Positions 1 to 8,616 of a stretch of 64,000 bases of DNA are shown here, in pieces; the stretch's first letter is position 1, and every line of letters starts with the position of its first letter. Source of the stretch: Microbacterium pumilum (GTDB lineage Bacteria; Actinomycetota; Actinomycetes; Actinomycetales; Microbacteriaceae); the NCBI RefSeq assembly GCF_039530225.1, contig NZ_BAAAOH010000001.1:186001-250000 (forward strand). The letters are read 5' to 3'. A program made the translations under genes and the position numbers. The notes beneath the pieces were generated by a model, which was not told the DNA's origin, searched no databases, and saw only the letters and a program-made list of their open reading frames with translations.

Positions 1-639
1 GCCGCCTCGGAACACGCGGTAGGCGTCGTAGCGCGCCGGATCCAGCAGATCCCAGCACCACTCCCACACGTTTCCGAGCGTGTCGAACAGGCCGTTGACA
101 TTGGGATGCTTGCCGCCGACGTTCTGGGGCGCCGTGACGCCGTCAGCACTCGTCCACGCGACTTCGGGGAGCGGGCCGTAGTGCGGACCTGTGGAGCCGG
201 CGCGGCACGCATACTCCCACTCTGCCTCGGTGGGCAGTCGGTACCCATCCGCGTCGACATGCCAGGTCACGTCCTCTCCGTCGAACGTGTAGGCAGGGTC
301 GAGTCCTTCCCACTCCGAGGCGGCGTTGCAGAAGCGGATCGCCCGCTGCCAGCTCACATCGGTCGCGGGACGCCGCGGGTGCTCCGCCGTCTCGCCGATG
401 AGCTCCGACAGCTGCTCCTGTGTCACGGCGAACACACCGATCTCGAACGCCTCGAGCTCGACGCTCCGGCGCACCCTGCGTCTGGCATCGTGCAGCGTGA
501 CCGTCCCGGTGGGGATCCGGGCCATCTCGATGTCCGACACCGAGGCAGTATCGCATGGGGTCGGATCGTCCGCCTTGACGCACCCCGCCGGCCCAGCCGC
601 CTGGCCGACCGTAGTGAACGCCATGACTCCGAACATCAT
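1..639 (-). CDS. Formylglycine-generating enzyme / SUMF1-like protein, C-terminus cut by window edge
   Basis: About 213 residues are visible. The FGE-sulfatase fold is shown by YRLPTEAEWEYACRAG (about residues 133-147) and LGNVWEWCWD (about 188-197), and the fragment stops at RVFRGG, just before the usual RGGSW block and the catalytic cysteine region, which lie outside the window. The family either oxidises a sulfatase cysteine to formylglycine or acts as a general iron- or copper-dependent oxidase; no sulfatase is in view, so the substrate is unknown. The ATG at 639 overlaps the stop of the upstream gene (ATGA), indicating translational coupling; a second in-frame ATG lies at 624. Confidence 0.85.
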   Translation of the reverse strand, partial: MMFGVMAFTTVGQAAGPAGCVKADDPTPCDTASVSDIEMARIPTGTVTLHDARRRVRRSVELEAFEIGVFAVTQEQLSELIGETAEHPRRPATDVSWQRAIRFCNAASEWEGLDPAYTFDGEDVTWHVDADGYRLPTEAEWEYACRAGSTGPHYGPLPEVAWTSADGVTAPQNVGGKHPNVNGLFDTLGNVWEWCWDLLDPARYDAYRVFRGG

Positions 640-1940
640 GATCCGGCGAACGCCGCGGCGAGCACTCGAGTGCGAGCCGCGAGATCGCTGATCCGCGAAT
701 GGTCGAACCCGAAGACCGCTGACCGGGTGCGATCGTGGAGCGGGTCGACGAACTGCGCGGGGAGCGCCGCCGCGCCGAGCAGTCCACCCAGCACCGACCC
801 GACCGTGGCGCCGTTCGAGTCGGTGTCCCATCCGCCTTGCACCGTGTTGCCGATTCCGGCCGCGAAGTCGCCGTCCGACCACAGCAGCCCCGCGGTGATC
901 AGCGCCGCGTTGTTCACGGTGTGCACCCAGTCGTACTGCGCGCAGTCACGCTGGATCGCGGCGAGCGCCTCATCCCACGTGGCACCTGAGCGATGCAGCT
1001 GACGCACGCGACCGATGGCCTCGGCCAGCCTCGATCCGGGCGGCACGACCACCATGGAACGATCGAGGACCGCCTCGACACTGCTCTCCACCAGTGCGCA
1101 CGCCGCGAGCGCCGCACTCCACAACTCGCCGTACACGCCGTTCGCACGATGCGACAGGCGCGCATCGCGATAGGCAAGCCGCGCCGCCGCGATCGGACGC
1201 CCCGGGTGCGTCCACCCGAACGCGTCTCCCCGGATGAGGGCGCCGATCCATTCGCGATACGGATTGCGTCGCTCGGCGGCGAGGTCGGCGGGCACGCCGT
1301 GCAGCAGATTCACGTAGGTCGCGCGTTCGGCCGTGTAGACCCGTGCATAGGGGAGGTACGCGAGCCACCCCTGCGCCACGTCGGCGGTCGTGATCTGTTC
1401 ACCGTGCTGCTCGAGCAGCAGGATGCCCAGGATGGCGTAGTCGATGTCGTCATCGCGAGCCGAGCCGTCCACGTTGCCGCGGGTGGTGTCAGGCCAGTTG
1501 TCCCTCAGCTCGAATCCCGCCGGCATCGGCGAGAGGGCCGGGATGTAGTCCCGCAGCGGATAGCTGCCGGCGAGCTCGAGATACTGACGGATGCGGTCGC
1601 TCGTCCACACCACGCCTTCCTCGACCGGCTTGCCGAGGTTGCAGCCCGCGATCCTGCCCAGCCAGGCGCCGAGGAAGCGATCCGCATCCGGAAGAGAAGG
1701 AACAGCCTCCGGCGTCGACGACGGCAGGACGTCGTCGAGGTCTTCAGGCTCGTCGTACGACCAGGAGGCGAGTCTCGGCGCGGCGAGGGCGTCGGCGAGG
1801 ATGAGATCGGCCGCAGCCGCGTCGTCAGGGCGCAGCGCGTCCGCAAGGTCGGCGAGGTTCGAGACGTCGTATCCGGACTCGCGCCGTTGCCGGAGCTCGG
1901 CGATCGCGAGATCCACCGGAACCAGGGGGTCGTGCAGCAT
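636..1940 (-). CDS. ADP-ribosylglycohydrolase family protein
   Basis: 434 residues. The (ADP-ribosyl)hydrolase fold is recognised from GRIAGCNLGKPVE (95-107), the acidic metal motif DDDIDY (163-168) and GWDTDSNGATVGS (370-382), which supply the di-magnesium ligands in this family. The first ~85 residues are an extension rich in Asp and Ala. The family removes ADP-ribose or related N/O-glycosidic groups, and bacterial sugar-operon members may act on nucleoside-like substrates. It is the fifth gene of a leftward operon, 3 bases after the ROK regulator stop and overlapping the FGE-like gene. The exact substrate cannot be read from the sequence. Confidence 0.88.
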   Translation of the reverse strand: MLHDPLVPVDLAIAELRQRRESGYDVSNLADLADALRPDDAAAADLILADALAAPRLASWSYDEPEDLDDVLPSSTPEAVPSLPDADRFLGAWLGRIAGCNLGKPVEEGVVWTSDRIRQYLELAGSYPLRDYIPALSPMPAGFELRDNWPDTTRGNVDGSARDDDIDYAILGILLLEQHGEQITTADVAQGWLAYLPYARVYTAERATYVNLLHGVPADLAAERRNPYREWIGALIRGDAFGWTHPGRPIAAARLAYRDARLSHRANGVYGELWSAALAACALVESSVEAVLDRSMVVVPPGSRLAEAIGRVRQLHRSGATWDEALAAIQRDCAQYDWVHTVNNAALITAGLLWSDGDFAAGIGNTVQGGWDTDSNGATVGSVLGGLLGAAALPAQFVDPLHDRTRSAVFGFDHSRISDLAARTRVLAAAFAGS

Positions 1941-1943
1941 CCG

Positions 1944-3125
1944 TCAGCTCGCGAGCTGCAGTCGATCATCGACCGCCTTGGCCGAGAACGTCTGATCGAT
2001 CACCATGTGCCTGGCTCCCTGGATGGCCGCATCTGCGCCGAGCGAACTCGCCGCCACGAACAGCTCGCGCGTCGCGAGCGGAATCGTGCGCTCGTAGATG
2101 CGGTCGCGCACGCTCTCGACCAGCACGTCTCCGGGGTCGGCCATTATGCCGCCGATCACCACGACCGAGGGATTCAGCAGGGCGACAGAGGTCGCGAGCA
2201 CATCGCCGATCAGTCGGCCGGCGCGCTGGGTCAGTTCGACGGCACGCACATCGCCGTCATTGACGAGGCGGTTCACGTCACTCGCAGACCGCACGTCGTG
2301 ACCCTCCTCGCGGAGCATCCGCGCGATCGCGCCGCCGCTCGCCTCGGTCGCCAGGCAGCCGACGGCACCGCACGTGCAGAGGTGCCCGACCCCTGCCTCG
2401 GTGATGCGGATGTGCCCGATGTCACCCGCGCCACCGGCGATGCCACGCTCGGGCTGACCGCGCAGGATGATGCCGGCGCCGATGCCGGTGCCGACCTTCA
2501 CGAAGATCAGACTCGGGGCGTCGGGGTAGCGCTCGCGAGCCTCGCCCATCGCCATCAGGTTCGCATCGTTGTCGACGAAGACCGGCACACCGAGATGCTC
2601 GCGGAGCGTCTCGGCGATCGGGAAGTCGTGCCAGGCGCGCATCAGGGGCGGATGGTTGGGTCGCTGCGTCGAGAAGCGCACCGGGGCCGGGATGCCGACG
2701 CCGATGCCGACGACCGACGCCACCGAGCGACCCGATCGCCCGAGCAGCTCGGTCAGGCGCTTCGACAGCGCCCGCAGTGTGACCTCGGGCGGTGCAGCGA
2801 TGTCGATCTCGGCGTGGGCTTGCATGATGACCTGGCTGCCCGCATCGAGCAGCGCCAGATTCGCGTGCGTCGCGCCGATGTCGACCGACAGCACCAGCTG
2901 CCGCGCCTCGTCGAAGCTCAGGATGCGCGCCGGCCTGCCGGTCGCCGCGGCCGCCTGCCCGGACTCGCGCACGTAGCCTGCCGCGATGAGCTGCGACATC
3001 CGGAGCGAGAGCGTCGAACGCGAGAGGCCGGTGATCTCCTGCACTTCACGCCGGGTGCGTGCGCGTCCGGATCTCACGAGCTCGAGGATCTCGCCCGCAC
3101 TCGCATTCGTGGATGCGGCAGCCAT
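1944..3125 (-). CDS. ROK-family transcriptional regulator (NagC/XylR type)
   Basis: 393 residues. An N-terminal winged helix-turn-helix (about 8-55, including EITGLSRSTLSLRMSQLIAAG) precedes a sugar-kinase-like ROK domain with VDIGATHANLALLD (ATP-loop-like), VDNDANLMAMGEA and a zinc-binding-like CTCGAVGC. The normal ROK CxCGxxGCxE motif has Ala or Thr in place of Glu here. It lies in the same operon as the ABC permeases, 6 bases after the second permease, and is the obvious sugar-responsive repressor of the locus. Candidate operators are the TTTATGTCT repeats in the divergent region at 6626-6700. Confidence 0.92.
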   Translation of the reverse strand: MAAASTNASAGEILELVRSGRARTRREVQEITGLSRSTLSLRMSQLIAAGYVRESGQAAAATGRPARILSFDEARQLVLSVDIGATHANLALLDAGSQVIMQAHAEIDIAAPPEVTLRALSKRLTELLGRSGRSVASVVGIGVGIPAPVRFSTQRPNHPPLMRAWHDFPIAETLREHLGVPVFVDNDANLMAMGEARERYPDAPSLIFVKVGTGIGAGIILRGQPERGIAGGAGDIGHIRITEAGVGHLCTCGAVGCLATEASGGAIARMLREEGHDVRSASDVNRLVNDGDVRAVELTQRAGRLIGDVLATSVALLNPSVVVIGGIMADPGDVLVESVRDRIYERTIPLATRELFVAASSLGADAAIQGARHMVIDQTFSAKAVDDRLQLAS

Positions 3126-3131
3126 GTCGCA

Positions 3132-4067
3132 TCAGCCCTTCTCTGCGCCGGCGGTCAGCCCGCCGGTCAGCAGTCGCTCGGTGAGGAAGAACAGGATGAT
3201 GATCGGGAGCGTCAGCACCACAGATCCCGCCATCAGCACTGTAGTCGGCACCTCGATGCTTCCCGACAGCTGCGCGAGACCCAGGGACACGGTCCACAGC
3301 GGCCGGCGGTCGACCAGGAACAGCAGCGCGAAGAGGAACTCGTTCCAGGCGATCATGAAGACGAACAGGCCGGTCGCCATGATCGATGGGGTGGCGAGGC
3401 GGATGGTGATCCGCCGCAGCACGCCGATGCGCGACAGCCCGTCCATGAGCCCCGCTTCCTCGATCGACTCCGGCACCGTCTCGAAGTAGTTGCGCATCAT
3501 GTAGATCGCGACCGGCACGGTCTGCGCGGTATAGACCAGAACGAGCCCCAGCAGCGACCCTCGGAGCCCCAAGCGCGTGAAGATCACGAACAGCGGGATG
3601 GCGATCACGATCGCCGGGAACAGGTAGGTGGCGAGGAACAGCGCGCTGACCTGACGGCGGCCGAAGAACGGCAGCCGGGCGATGGCGTACGACCCGGGGA
3701 TCGCGATCAGGAGCGCCAGGATGACCGACGAGATCGCGACGATCGCGCTGTTGCCGAGGAACGTCAGGAATCCCTGACCGCCCTCCGACACCGGCGCAAG
3801 GACGGTTCGGTACGTGTCGAAGGTGAGCTCGTTCCACGCCGGGAGGAACTGGTCCGGGTTGCGCAGCAAGCTCTCGATCGGACGCACCGACAGCATCGCC
3901 ATGTAGGCGAACGGCAGGAGGACTGCGATGAGGAACAGCGAGATCGTGACCCAGCGCAGGGTGCCGAGGAGCGCCCGCTGCCTGCCCGAACCCGGCGCAC
4001 GACGGCGTCGTTTCGGGCTGTGGAGGATGTTCTCCTCCGCCGCGACGATGGAGGCTGTGGTGGTCAT
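3132..4067 (-). CDS. Carbohydrate ABC transporter permease (MalG-like)
   Basis: 311 residues with about six hydrophobic segments and the MalG-type EAA loop (ESIEEAGLMDGLSRIGVLRR) that contacts the ATPase. The ATG at 4067 overlaps the stop of the first permease (ATGA). A much longer upstream open frame exists but lies antisense or shifted to the first permease and is not coding. It forms the inner-membrane channel with the product at 4064-5080. No ATPase gene is present, as is usual for actinobacterial CUT1 importers that share an MsiK-type ATPase encoded elsewhere. Confidence 0.93.
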   Translation of the reverse strand: MTTTASIVAAEENILHSPKRRRRAPGSGRQRALLGTLRWVTISLFLIAVLLPFAYMAMLSVRPIESLLRNPDQFLPAWNELTFDTYRTVLAPVSEGGQGFLTFLGNSAIVAISSVILALLIAIPGSYAIARLPFFGRRQVSALFLATYLFPAIVIAIPLFVIFTRLGLRGSLLGLVLVYTAQTVPVAIYMMRNYFETVPESIEEAGLMDGLSRIGVLRRITIRLATPSIMATGLFVFMIAWNEFLFALLFLVDRRPLWTVSLGLAQLSGSIEVPTTVLMAGSVVLTLPIIILFFLTERLLTGGLTAGAEKG

Positions 4068-5080
4068 ATCTTCTCCCCCCTCCGACGCATCATCAAGGTA
4101 TAGAAGGCGAGCATCAGGATGAGCAGCACTGCCAACACGACCGACATCGCCGAGGCCGCGCCCACGTTGCGCTGAATCGTGAGCAGATCGAAGATCCGGA
4201 CGCTGGCGACCTGCGTTCCGGCTGCGCCGCCGGTGAGCAGGAAGATGTCGTCGAACTCGTTGAACGTCCATATCGTGCGGAGCACCGCGAGCACTCCGAT
4301 CACCGGGATCAGCTGCGGCCAGATGATGTAGCGGAAGGTCTGCCACGGGCCCGCACCATCCACGAGCGCCGCTTCTTCGGGCTCGGTCGAGAGCGCCTCG
4401 AGCCTGGCCATGATGAAGAGGAAGGCGAACGGGAAGTAGCGCCATCCTTCGAACGCGATGACGGTCAGCAGCGCGGTCGGCACCGGGATCTGGAGTCCGA
4501 GCAGGTCCCACGTCCCCGTCGCCTGCGAAAGGAACGGGATGGGCTCGGGCCAGCCGAGCACGTTCTGCCCGAACTGGTTGACGATGCCGAACTCGGGGTT
4601 CAGCATCACTCTCCAGACGAAGGTCACTGCGACGACGGGTGCAACGTACGGCAGCAGGAATGCGGCGCGGACGAGCGTGCGGCCCCGGAAGGGACGACGC
4701 ACGACGATCGCCGCGATCAGCCCGAAGACGATGACCAGGATGACGGAGCCGATCGTGTACTGGATCGTCGTCCAGAGGCTCTCCCACAGCGCTCCGTTGG
4801 AGAAGACGACCTTGAAGTTGTCGAGGGTGAAATTGCCGAACGGATTGACCGTTCCGATCTGGATGAGCTTGACGTGCTGGAAGGCCAGCAGCACTGACCA
4901 GATGAGCGGGATCACCACCACCGCGACCACGATGATGAGCGTCGGGCTCATCAGCCAGAGGCCGGTGCGGGCATCCTTCTGGGTCAGCGTGAGCCGGCGC
5001 TTCGTGCGCGCCGGCTTGCTGGATGGCGGGGGCGATGCGGCGGCCGCGGCCGGCGCGAGGTTCGTATCCGTTGTCATCAT
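4064..5080 (-). CDS. Carbohydrate ABC transporter permease (MalF-like)
   Basis: 338 residues. An Ala/Pro-rich cytoplasmic N-terminus of ~40 residues is followed by a first membrane segment (LWLMSPTLIIVVAVVVIPLI) and further segments of the MalF-like permease fold. The ATG at 5080 is chosen because a GGGGAG ribosome site sits just upstream; an earlier in-frame ATG at 5122 lies inside an intercistronic hairpin. It partners the permease at 3132-4067 and the binding protein at 5130-6512 to import an unidentified sugar. Confidence 0.92.
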   Translation of the reverse strand: MMTTDTNLAPAAAAASPPPSSKPARTKRRLTLTQKDARTGLWLMSPTLIIVVAVVVIPLIWSVLLAFQHVKLIQIGTVNPFGNFTLDNFKVVFSNGALWESLWTTIQYTIGSVILVIVFGLIAAIVVRRPFRGRTLVRAAFLLPYVAPVVAVTFVWRVMLNPEFGIVNQFGQNVLGWPEPIPFLSQATGTWDLLGLQIPVPTALLTVIAFEGWRYFPFAFLFIMARLEALSTEPEEAALVDGAGPWQTFRYIIWPQLIPVIGVLAVLRTIWTFNEFDDIFLLTGGAAGTQVASVRIFDLLTIQRNVGAASAMSVVLAVLLILMLAFYTLMMRRRGEKI

Positions 5081-5090
5081 GTTCTCCCCG

Positions 5091-5121
5091 TGTGGCGCCT
5101 GGGTCGAGCCCAGGCGCCACA
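5091..5121. terminator. Perfect intercistronic hairpin between binding protein and permease genes
   Basis: A 13-bp perfect stem, TGTGGCGCCTGGG with its complement, around a 5-base loop lies between the binding-protein stop (5130) and the first permease start (5080). There is no U-tract after it in the leftward direction, so it is more likely an mRNA-stabilising or attenuating structure that leaves binding-protein mRNA more abundant than permease mRNA than a full terminator. Confidence 0.75.
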
Positions 5122-5129
5122 CGCCTCGG

Positions 5130-6512
5130 TTAGAGGCCCAGGTCTCCCTTGATGGCGTTGGCCTGCTCGGCTGCCTGCTTCGCGCCGTCCTCAGCGCTCA
5201 GACCCGAGTTGATGGTCTCCGACAGCACGCCGGGGAGCACGAACTGTCCCCCGACAGCGCCTGCGAGCGCTCCTTGACCCTGCGGAAGACCCCACCGGTT
5301 GAACGAGTTCGGTGCCTCGACCAGGCCGGCCAGCACGTCCTCGCCGTAGATGTCGGACAGCAGCGCTTTGGTGTCGACGCCGACCTGCAGGCCCTTCCAG
5401 GCGTCGGTGAACTTGGCAGGCTCGTCGGCGGTGCCGAGTCGCGTGGGGATCTTGCCCTCGGGGGCGATCGCGAGCCAGTCGGAGTAGCCGCCGTCCATCA
5501 TGTACTCGATGAGCTCCTGTGTGCCCTCGGAGGCACCGGTCATCACCGACCACGAGACGATCTCGCCGAACGAGGCCGGCTCGGTGCCGTCCGGTCCTTC
5601 GATCGCGCTCACGATCCCGGTGTTCTCGGCGAGGAATGCCGGGTCGGTGCACTCGGGGCACGTGGGCAGGGCGTCGTTGCGAAGCCCCGCGAGCTCGTCG
5701 AGCAGGAACGACGACCAGACGATCATGGCCGCGCCGCCGCTGAAGTACGTGGCCCGCGTCGTGTCGGCATCCTGGTTGCCCGAGACCGAACCGTCCTTGA
5801 TGAGGTTCGTGTAGAAGTCGATCGCCTCGACGCACTCCGGGCTGTCGAGTGTGACCTCGCCCCCATCATCGACCAGCTGGCAGTCGTTGGCCAGGGCGAA
5901 GTGCTCGAAGGTCTGCGAGGTGAACGAGTCGGCGGGCGCTGTGGCCGCCACGATCCCGGCGACATCCGAGGACTGCAGCGTCGTGGCCGCCTTGGCGATC
6001 GAGTCGTATGTGGTCGGCGCCTCGAGGCCCGCCTGGTCGAACAGATCAGTGCGGTAGTAGAGCAGCTGCGCCCAGCCATCGCTCGGCACGCCGATCTGCT
6101 GGCCGTCCGCGTTCTGCGTCAGTTCGAGCGCCCGCGGTGAGAAGGTGTCGGCACCGAGGTCGTCAACGATGGCCTGTGCGGCATCAGGGTCGACCACCCC
6201 GTCGGTGTCGAGCTGGTTGAGCGCGTTGAGTGAGACGGCGCCGATCGCGTCGGGGAGCTGATCGGATGCTGCCGCCGAGGCGAGCACAGTGGCGAGCTGG
6301 TCTTCGGCGATCGCGACGAGTTCGATCTCGGCGCCGGACTCCTCGGAGTAGGCATCGAGGATCGCCTGCTGCGCCTCGACGCGCTCCGCGGTGTCCTCGA
6401 CGGTCCAGATCAGGATCTTTTCGTCGGTCTCGCCTCCACCGCCTGAGCAGCCGGACAGGATCAGGGCGGTGGCAGTGAAGGCGACAACGACGCCTGCGCG
6501 GACTTTGCGCAT
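5130..6512 (-). CDS. Extracellular sugar-binding lipoprotein of ABC importer (CUT1)
   Basis: 460 residues. A signal peptide with lipobox LSGC puts the lipid-anchored Cys at residue 22, followed by a Gly/Ser linker and a type-1 solute-binding domain. It is the first gene of the leftward operon, starting at an ATG preceded by AGAGAG. It captures the sugar outside the membrane for the two permeases downstream. The ligand is unknown; the divergent operon with a GH63-like glycosidase and ThuA suggests a glucosyl disaccharide or glucoside. Confidence 0.93.
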   Translation of the reverse strand: MRKVRAGVVVAFTATALILSGCSGGGGETDEKILIWTVEDTAERVEAQQAILDAYSEESGAEIELVAIAEDQLATVLASAAASDQLPDAIGAVSLNALNQLDTDGVVDPDAAQAIVDDLGADTFSPRALELTQNADGQQIGVPSDGWAQLLYYRTDLFDQAGLEAPTTYDSIAKAATTLQSSDVAGIVAATAPADSFTSQTFEHFALANDCQLVDDGGEVTLDSPECVEAIDFYTNLIKDGSVSGNQDADTTRATYFSGGAAMIVWSSFLLDELAGLRNDALPTCPECTDPAFLAENTGIVSAIEGPDGTEPASFGEIVSWSVMTGASEGTQELIEYMMDGGYSDWLAIAPEGKIPTRLGTADEPAKFTDAWKGLQVGVDTKALLSDIYGEDVLAGLVEAPNSFNRWGLPQGQGALAGAVGGQFVLPGVLSETINSGLSAEDGAKQAAEQANAIKGDLGL

Positions 6513-6778
6513 GGGTCTCTCTTTTCGGTAGCGGGATCGAGGTTCCGCCGATGCGGGCGGAGCACTGCCTGGTCATCGTCGACTCGGACCCAGGACCGGG
6601 AGCGCTGTCGTCATTGAAGCACCCATTTATGTCTTTCCACAAGACCTAATTCCGAGACTACTGGCTTCCATCGCCTAAGTATCTCGTGATCTTTATGTCT
6701 GATTCATGGAATAACACTTGTCGATCATCTTCATTTGGGCCTATCGTTGCCACCGACACGATCAGAGAGGGTGGGCCG
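6513..6778. promoter_or_regulatory. Divergent control region of the sugar locus with repeated TTTATGTCT operator candidates
   Basis: The region separates the leftward importer operon from the rightward enzyme operon and is strikingly AT-rich for this genome. TTTATGTCT occurs twice on the plus strand, at 6626-6634 and 6692-6700. The first copy is half of an imperfect inverted repeat, TTATGTCTT-TCCAC-AAGACCTAA (6627-6649, one mismatch). A possible rightward promoter is TTGTCG (6718-6723), 18 bases, TATCGT (6742-6747). ROK repressors typically bind AT-rich inverted repeats, so the local ROK protein is the likely ligand. Confidence 0.5.
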
Positions 6779-7822
6779 ATGGGCTTGCGAGTCACATTCC
6801 CCGAAGCACGGACGGTCTCCGTCATCGACGATCCGGAGTCCGCGCTCAGCGCCGGCGAGGTGCGGGTTCGCACGCTGTACTCGGGAATCTCGGCAGGTAC
6901 GGAGCTGACCGCCTACCGGGGCACGAGCCCGCATGTCACGAAGCACTGGGACTCCGAAACGAGACTCTTCGCTGATGGCGCTTCCGAACCGGCCTTCCCC
7001 GTCACGAACCTGGGCTATGAGGAGGTCGGTGAAGTCGTCGAGGTGGCCGACGCCGAGTCGCCGGTCGCCGTCGGCGACCGGGTCTGGGGCACCTGGGGGC
7101 ACCGCACGTCCGCGGTGCTGCGCGGGGTGGATGCCGCCGACCGCAGGCTTCCCGCGGACGCGGACCCGCGCGTCGGGATCTTCTCGCACATCGGGGCGGT
7201 CGCGCTCAACGCCGTGATCGACGCCGACATCCACATCGGCGAGTGGGTTGCGGTGTTCGGACTCGGCGTTCCGGGGCAGCTCGTCGCCCAGCTCGCGCGC
7301 CTCAACGGCGGCCGCGTCATCGTCGTGGACGGCATCGCCGCGCGTCGCGATCTCGCGCTTCGTCTCGGCGCCGAGATCGCGCTCGATCCCGCGGATGCCG
7401 TCGCCGAGACCATCCGCGAGCTCACCCGTGGCCGCGGCGCCGACGTCGCGATCGAGATCAGCGGCAACGCACGAGCACTGCACGAAGCCATCCGCTCGGT
7501 CGCCTACAACTCGCGCGTGGTCGCGGCGGGATTCCTGCAGGGGGATGCGGTCGGCCTCCGCCTCGGCGAAGAGTTCCATCACAACCGCGTACAGCTGGTG
7601 TGCTCGCAGATCTCCGGCTCGGGGCCGTCCGTGAGCCACCGCTGGGATCGCTACCGACTCAACAGCACGATCATCGACCTGGCGGCGTCGGGCAGAGTCG
7701 ACGTGCTCTCGCTCATCAGCAGCACCGTCGAGCTCGATGGCGTCGCCGACGCGTACCGGATGCTCGACGACAATCCCCGAGACGCACTACAGGTCGTCAT
7801 CGCCATGGGTGGGGCTCGATGA
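6779..7822 (+). CDS. Medium-chain dehydrogenase/reductase (zinc-type alcohol dehydrogenase-like)
   Basis: 347 residues. The GroES-like N-terminal half (YSGISAGTELTAYRG) is followed by a Rossmann domain with VAVFGLGVPGQLVAQLA and VVDGIAARRDLALRLGAEIALD, typical of NAD(P)-dependent sugar-alcohol dehydrogenases. The usual catalytic Cys/His/Glu zinc set is not clearly visible, so zinc dependence is uncertain. The ATG at 6779 follows GAGGGTG; an earlier in-frame ATG at 6686 falls in the promoter region. It is the first gene of a four-gene operon and probably oxidises a sugar, sugar alcohol or keto-sugar. Confidence 0.85.
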   Translation: MGLRVTFPEARTVSVIDDPESALSAGEVRVRTLYSGISAGTELTAYRGTSPHVTKHWDSETRLFADGASEPAFPVTNLGYEEVGEVVEVADAESPVAVGDRVWGTWGHRTSAVLRGVDAADRRLPADADPRVGIFSHIGAVALNAVIDADIHIGEWVAVFGLGVPGQLVAQLARLNGGRVIVVDGIAARRDLALRLGAEIALDPADAVAETIRELTRGRGADVAIEISGNARALHEAIRSVAYNSRVVAAGFLQGDAVGLRLGEEFHHNRVQLVCSQISGSGPSVSHRWDRYRLNSTIIDLAASGRVDVLSLISSTVELDGVADAYRMLDDNPRDALQVVIAMGGAR

Positions 7823-8616
7823 ACACGGTCTGCGTGCAGGAACAGGTGCTCTGGGGCGACAGCCTCGAGCGCAAGTGGGAGCTCGCGCAGTCATGGGGCT
7901 TCGACGGCATCGAGCTGCGGGCGCAGGGCGACGGCGCATTCGCCGCCCGCCTGCCCGAGCTGCGCCGCGCCGCGGCGAACGGGGTGAACATGCCGACGGT
8001 GTGCGTCGAGATGAGCCACTTCATCGGCGCGTTCGACGACGACCTGCGGCGGGATGCCGTCGCCCAGTTGTCGGACCAGCTGCGGGTCATGGCGATCCTC
8101 GGCGGTCGCGGTGCGATGACCCCGGCATCGTGGGGCATGTTCTCGCGCCGGCTTCCCCCCTTCGAACCTCCCCGCACGCCGGAGGCCGATACCGCGGTGA
8201 TGGTCGACTCGCTCGGCAGGCTCGGTGAGATCGCCGCAGCAGAGGGCGTCGCCCTGTTCCTCGAGCCCCTCAACCGCTATGAGGACCACATGGTCAACTC
8301 GCTGGCGGATGCCATCCGGCTCATCCAGCTGGTCGGGCTCGACAGCGTGCGCGTCGCCGCCGACACGTACCACATGAACATCGAGGAGGCGGATCCGGCG
8401 GCTTCGCTGATCGCCGCCGGCCCGTACATCGGCCACATCCAGTCGAGCGACTCGAACCGCCTCGAGCCCGGTGCCGGGCACATCGACTGGGCGCTCTTCG
8501 GCGCGACCGTGCAGGCCATCGGCTACGAGGGCGCGATCGCTGTGGAGAGCCGGCTCTCCGGTCCCGCCGAAGAGGTGCTGCCCTCCGTTCCGCCGCTGCT
8601 CCGGCGGTACCTGTGA
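7819..8616 (+). CDS. Sugar phosphate isomerase/epimerase-like TIM-barrel protein
   Basis: 265 residues of the xylose-isomerase-like TIM-barrel superfamily (AP endonuclease 2 fold). Recognisable pieces are FDGIELRAQG near the N-terminus, the metal-site strands LFLEPLNRYEDHM, VAADTYHMNIEE and IGHIQSSDSNRLEPGAGHIDW, which place Glu, Asp, His and Glu ligands as in hydroxypyruvate isomerase and ketose 3-epimerases. It overlaps both neighbours (ATGA with the dehydrogenase, GTGA with the glycosidase). The substrate is unknown. Confidence 0.88.
   Translation: MNTVCVQEQVLWGDSLERKWELAQSWGFDGIELRAQGDGAFAARLPELRRAAANGVNMPTVCVEMSHFIGAFDDDLRRDAVAQLSDQLRVMAILGGRGAMTPASWGMFSRRLPPFEPPRTPEADTAVMVDSLGRLGEIAAAEGVALFLEPLNRYEDHMVNSLADAIRLIQLVGLDSVRVAADTYHMNIEEADPAASLIAAGPYIGHIQSSDSNRLEPGAGHIDWALFGATVQAIGYEGAIAVESRLSGPAEEVLPSVPPLLRRYL

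Noticed and set aside
993..4103. Very long open frame (1036 codons) on the plus strand
   Set aside because: It runs antisense to the ADP-ribosylglycohydrolase, ROK and permease genes, which have clear family motifs; its composition (Arg/His/Asp-rich) is typical of antisense frames in high-GC DNA.
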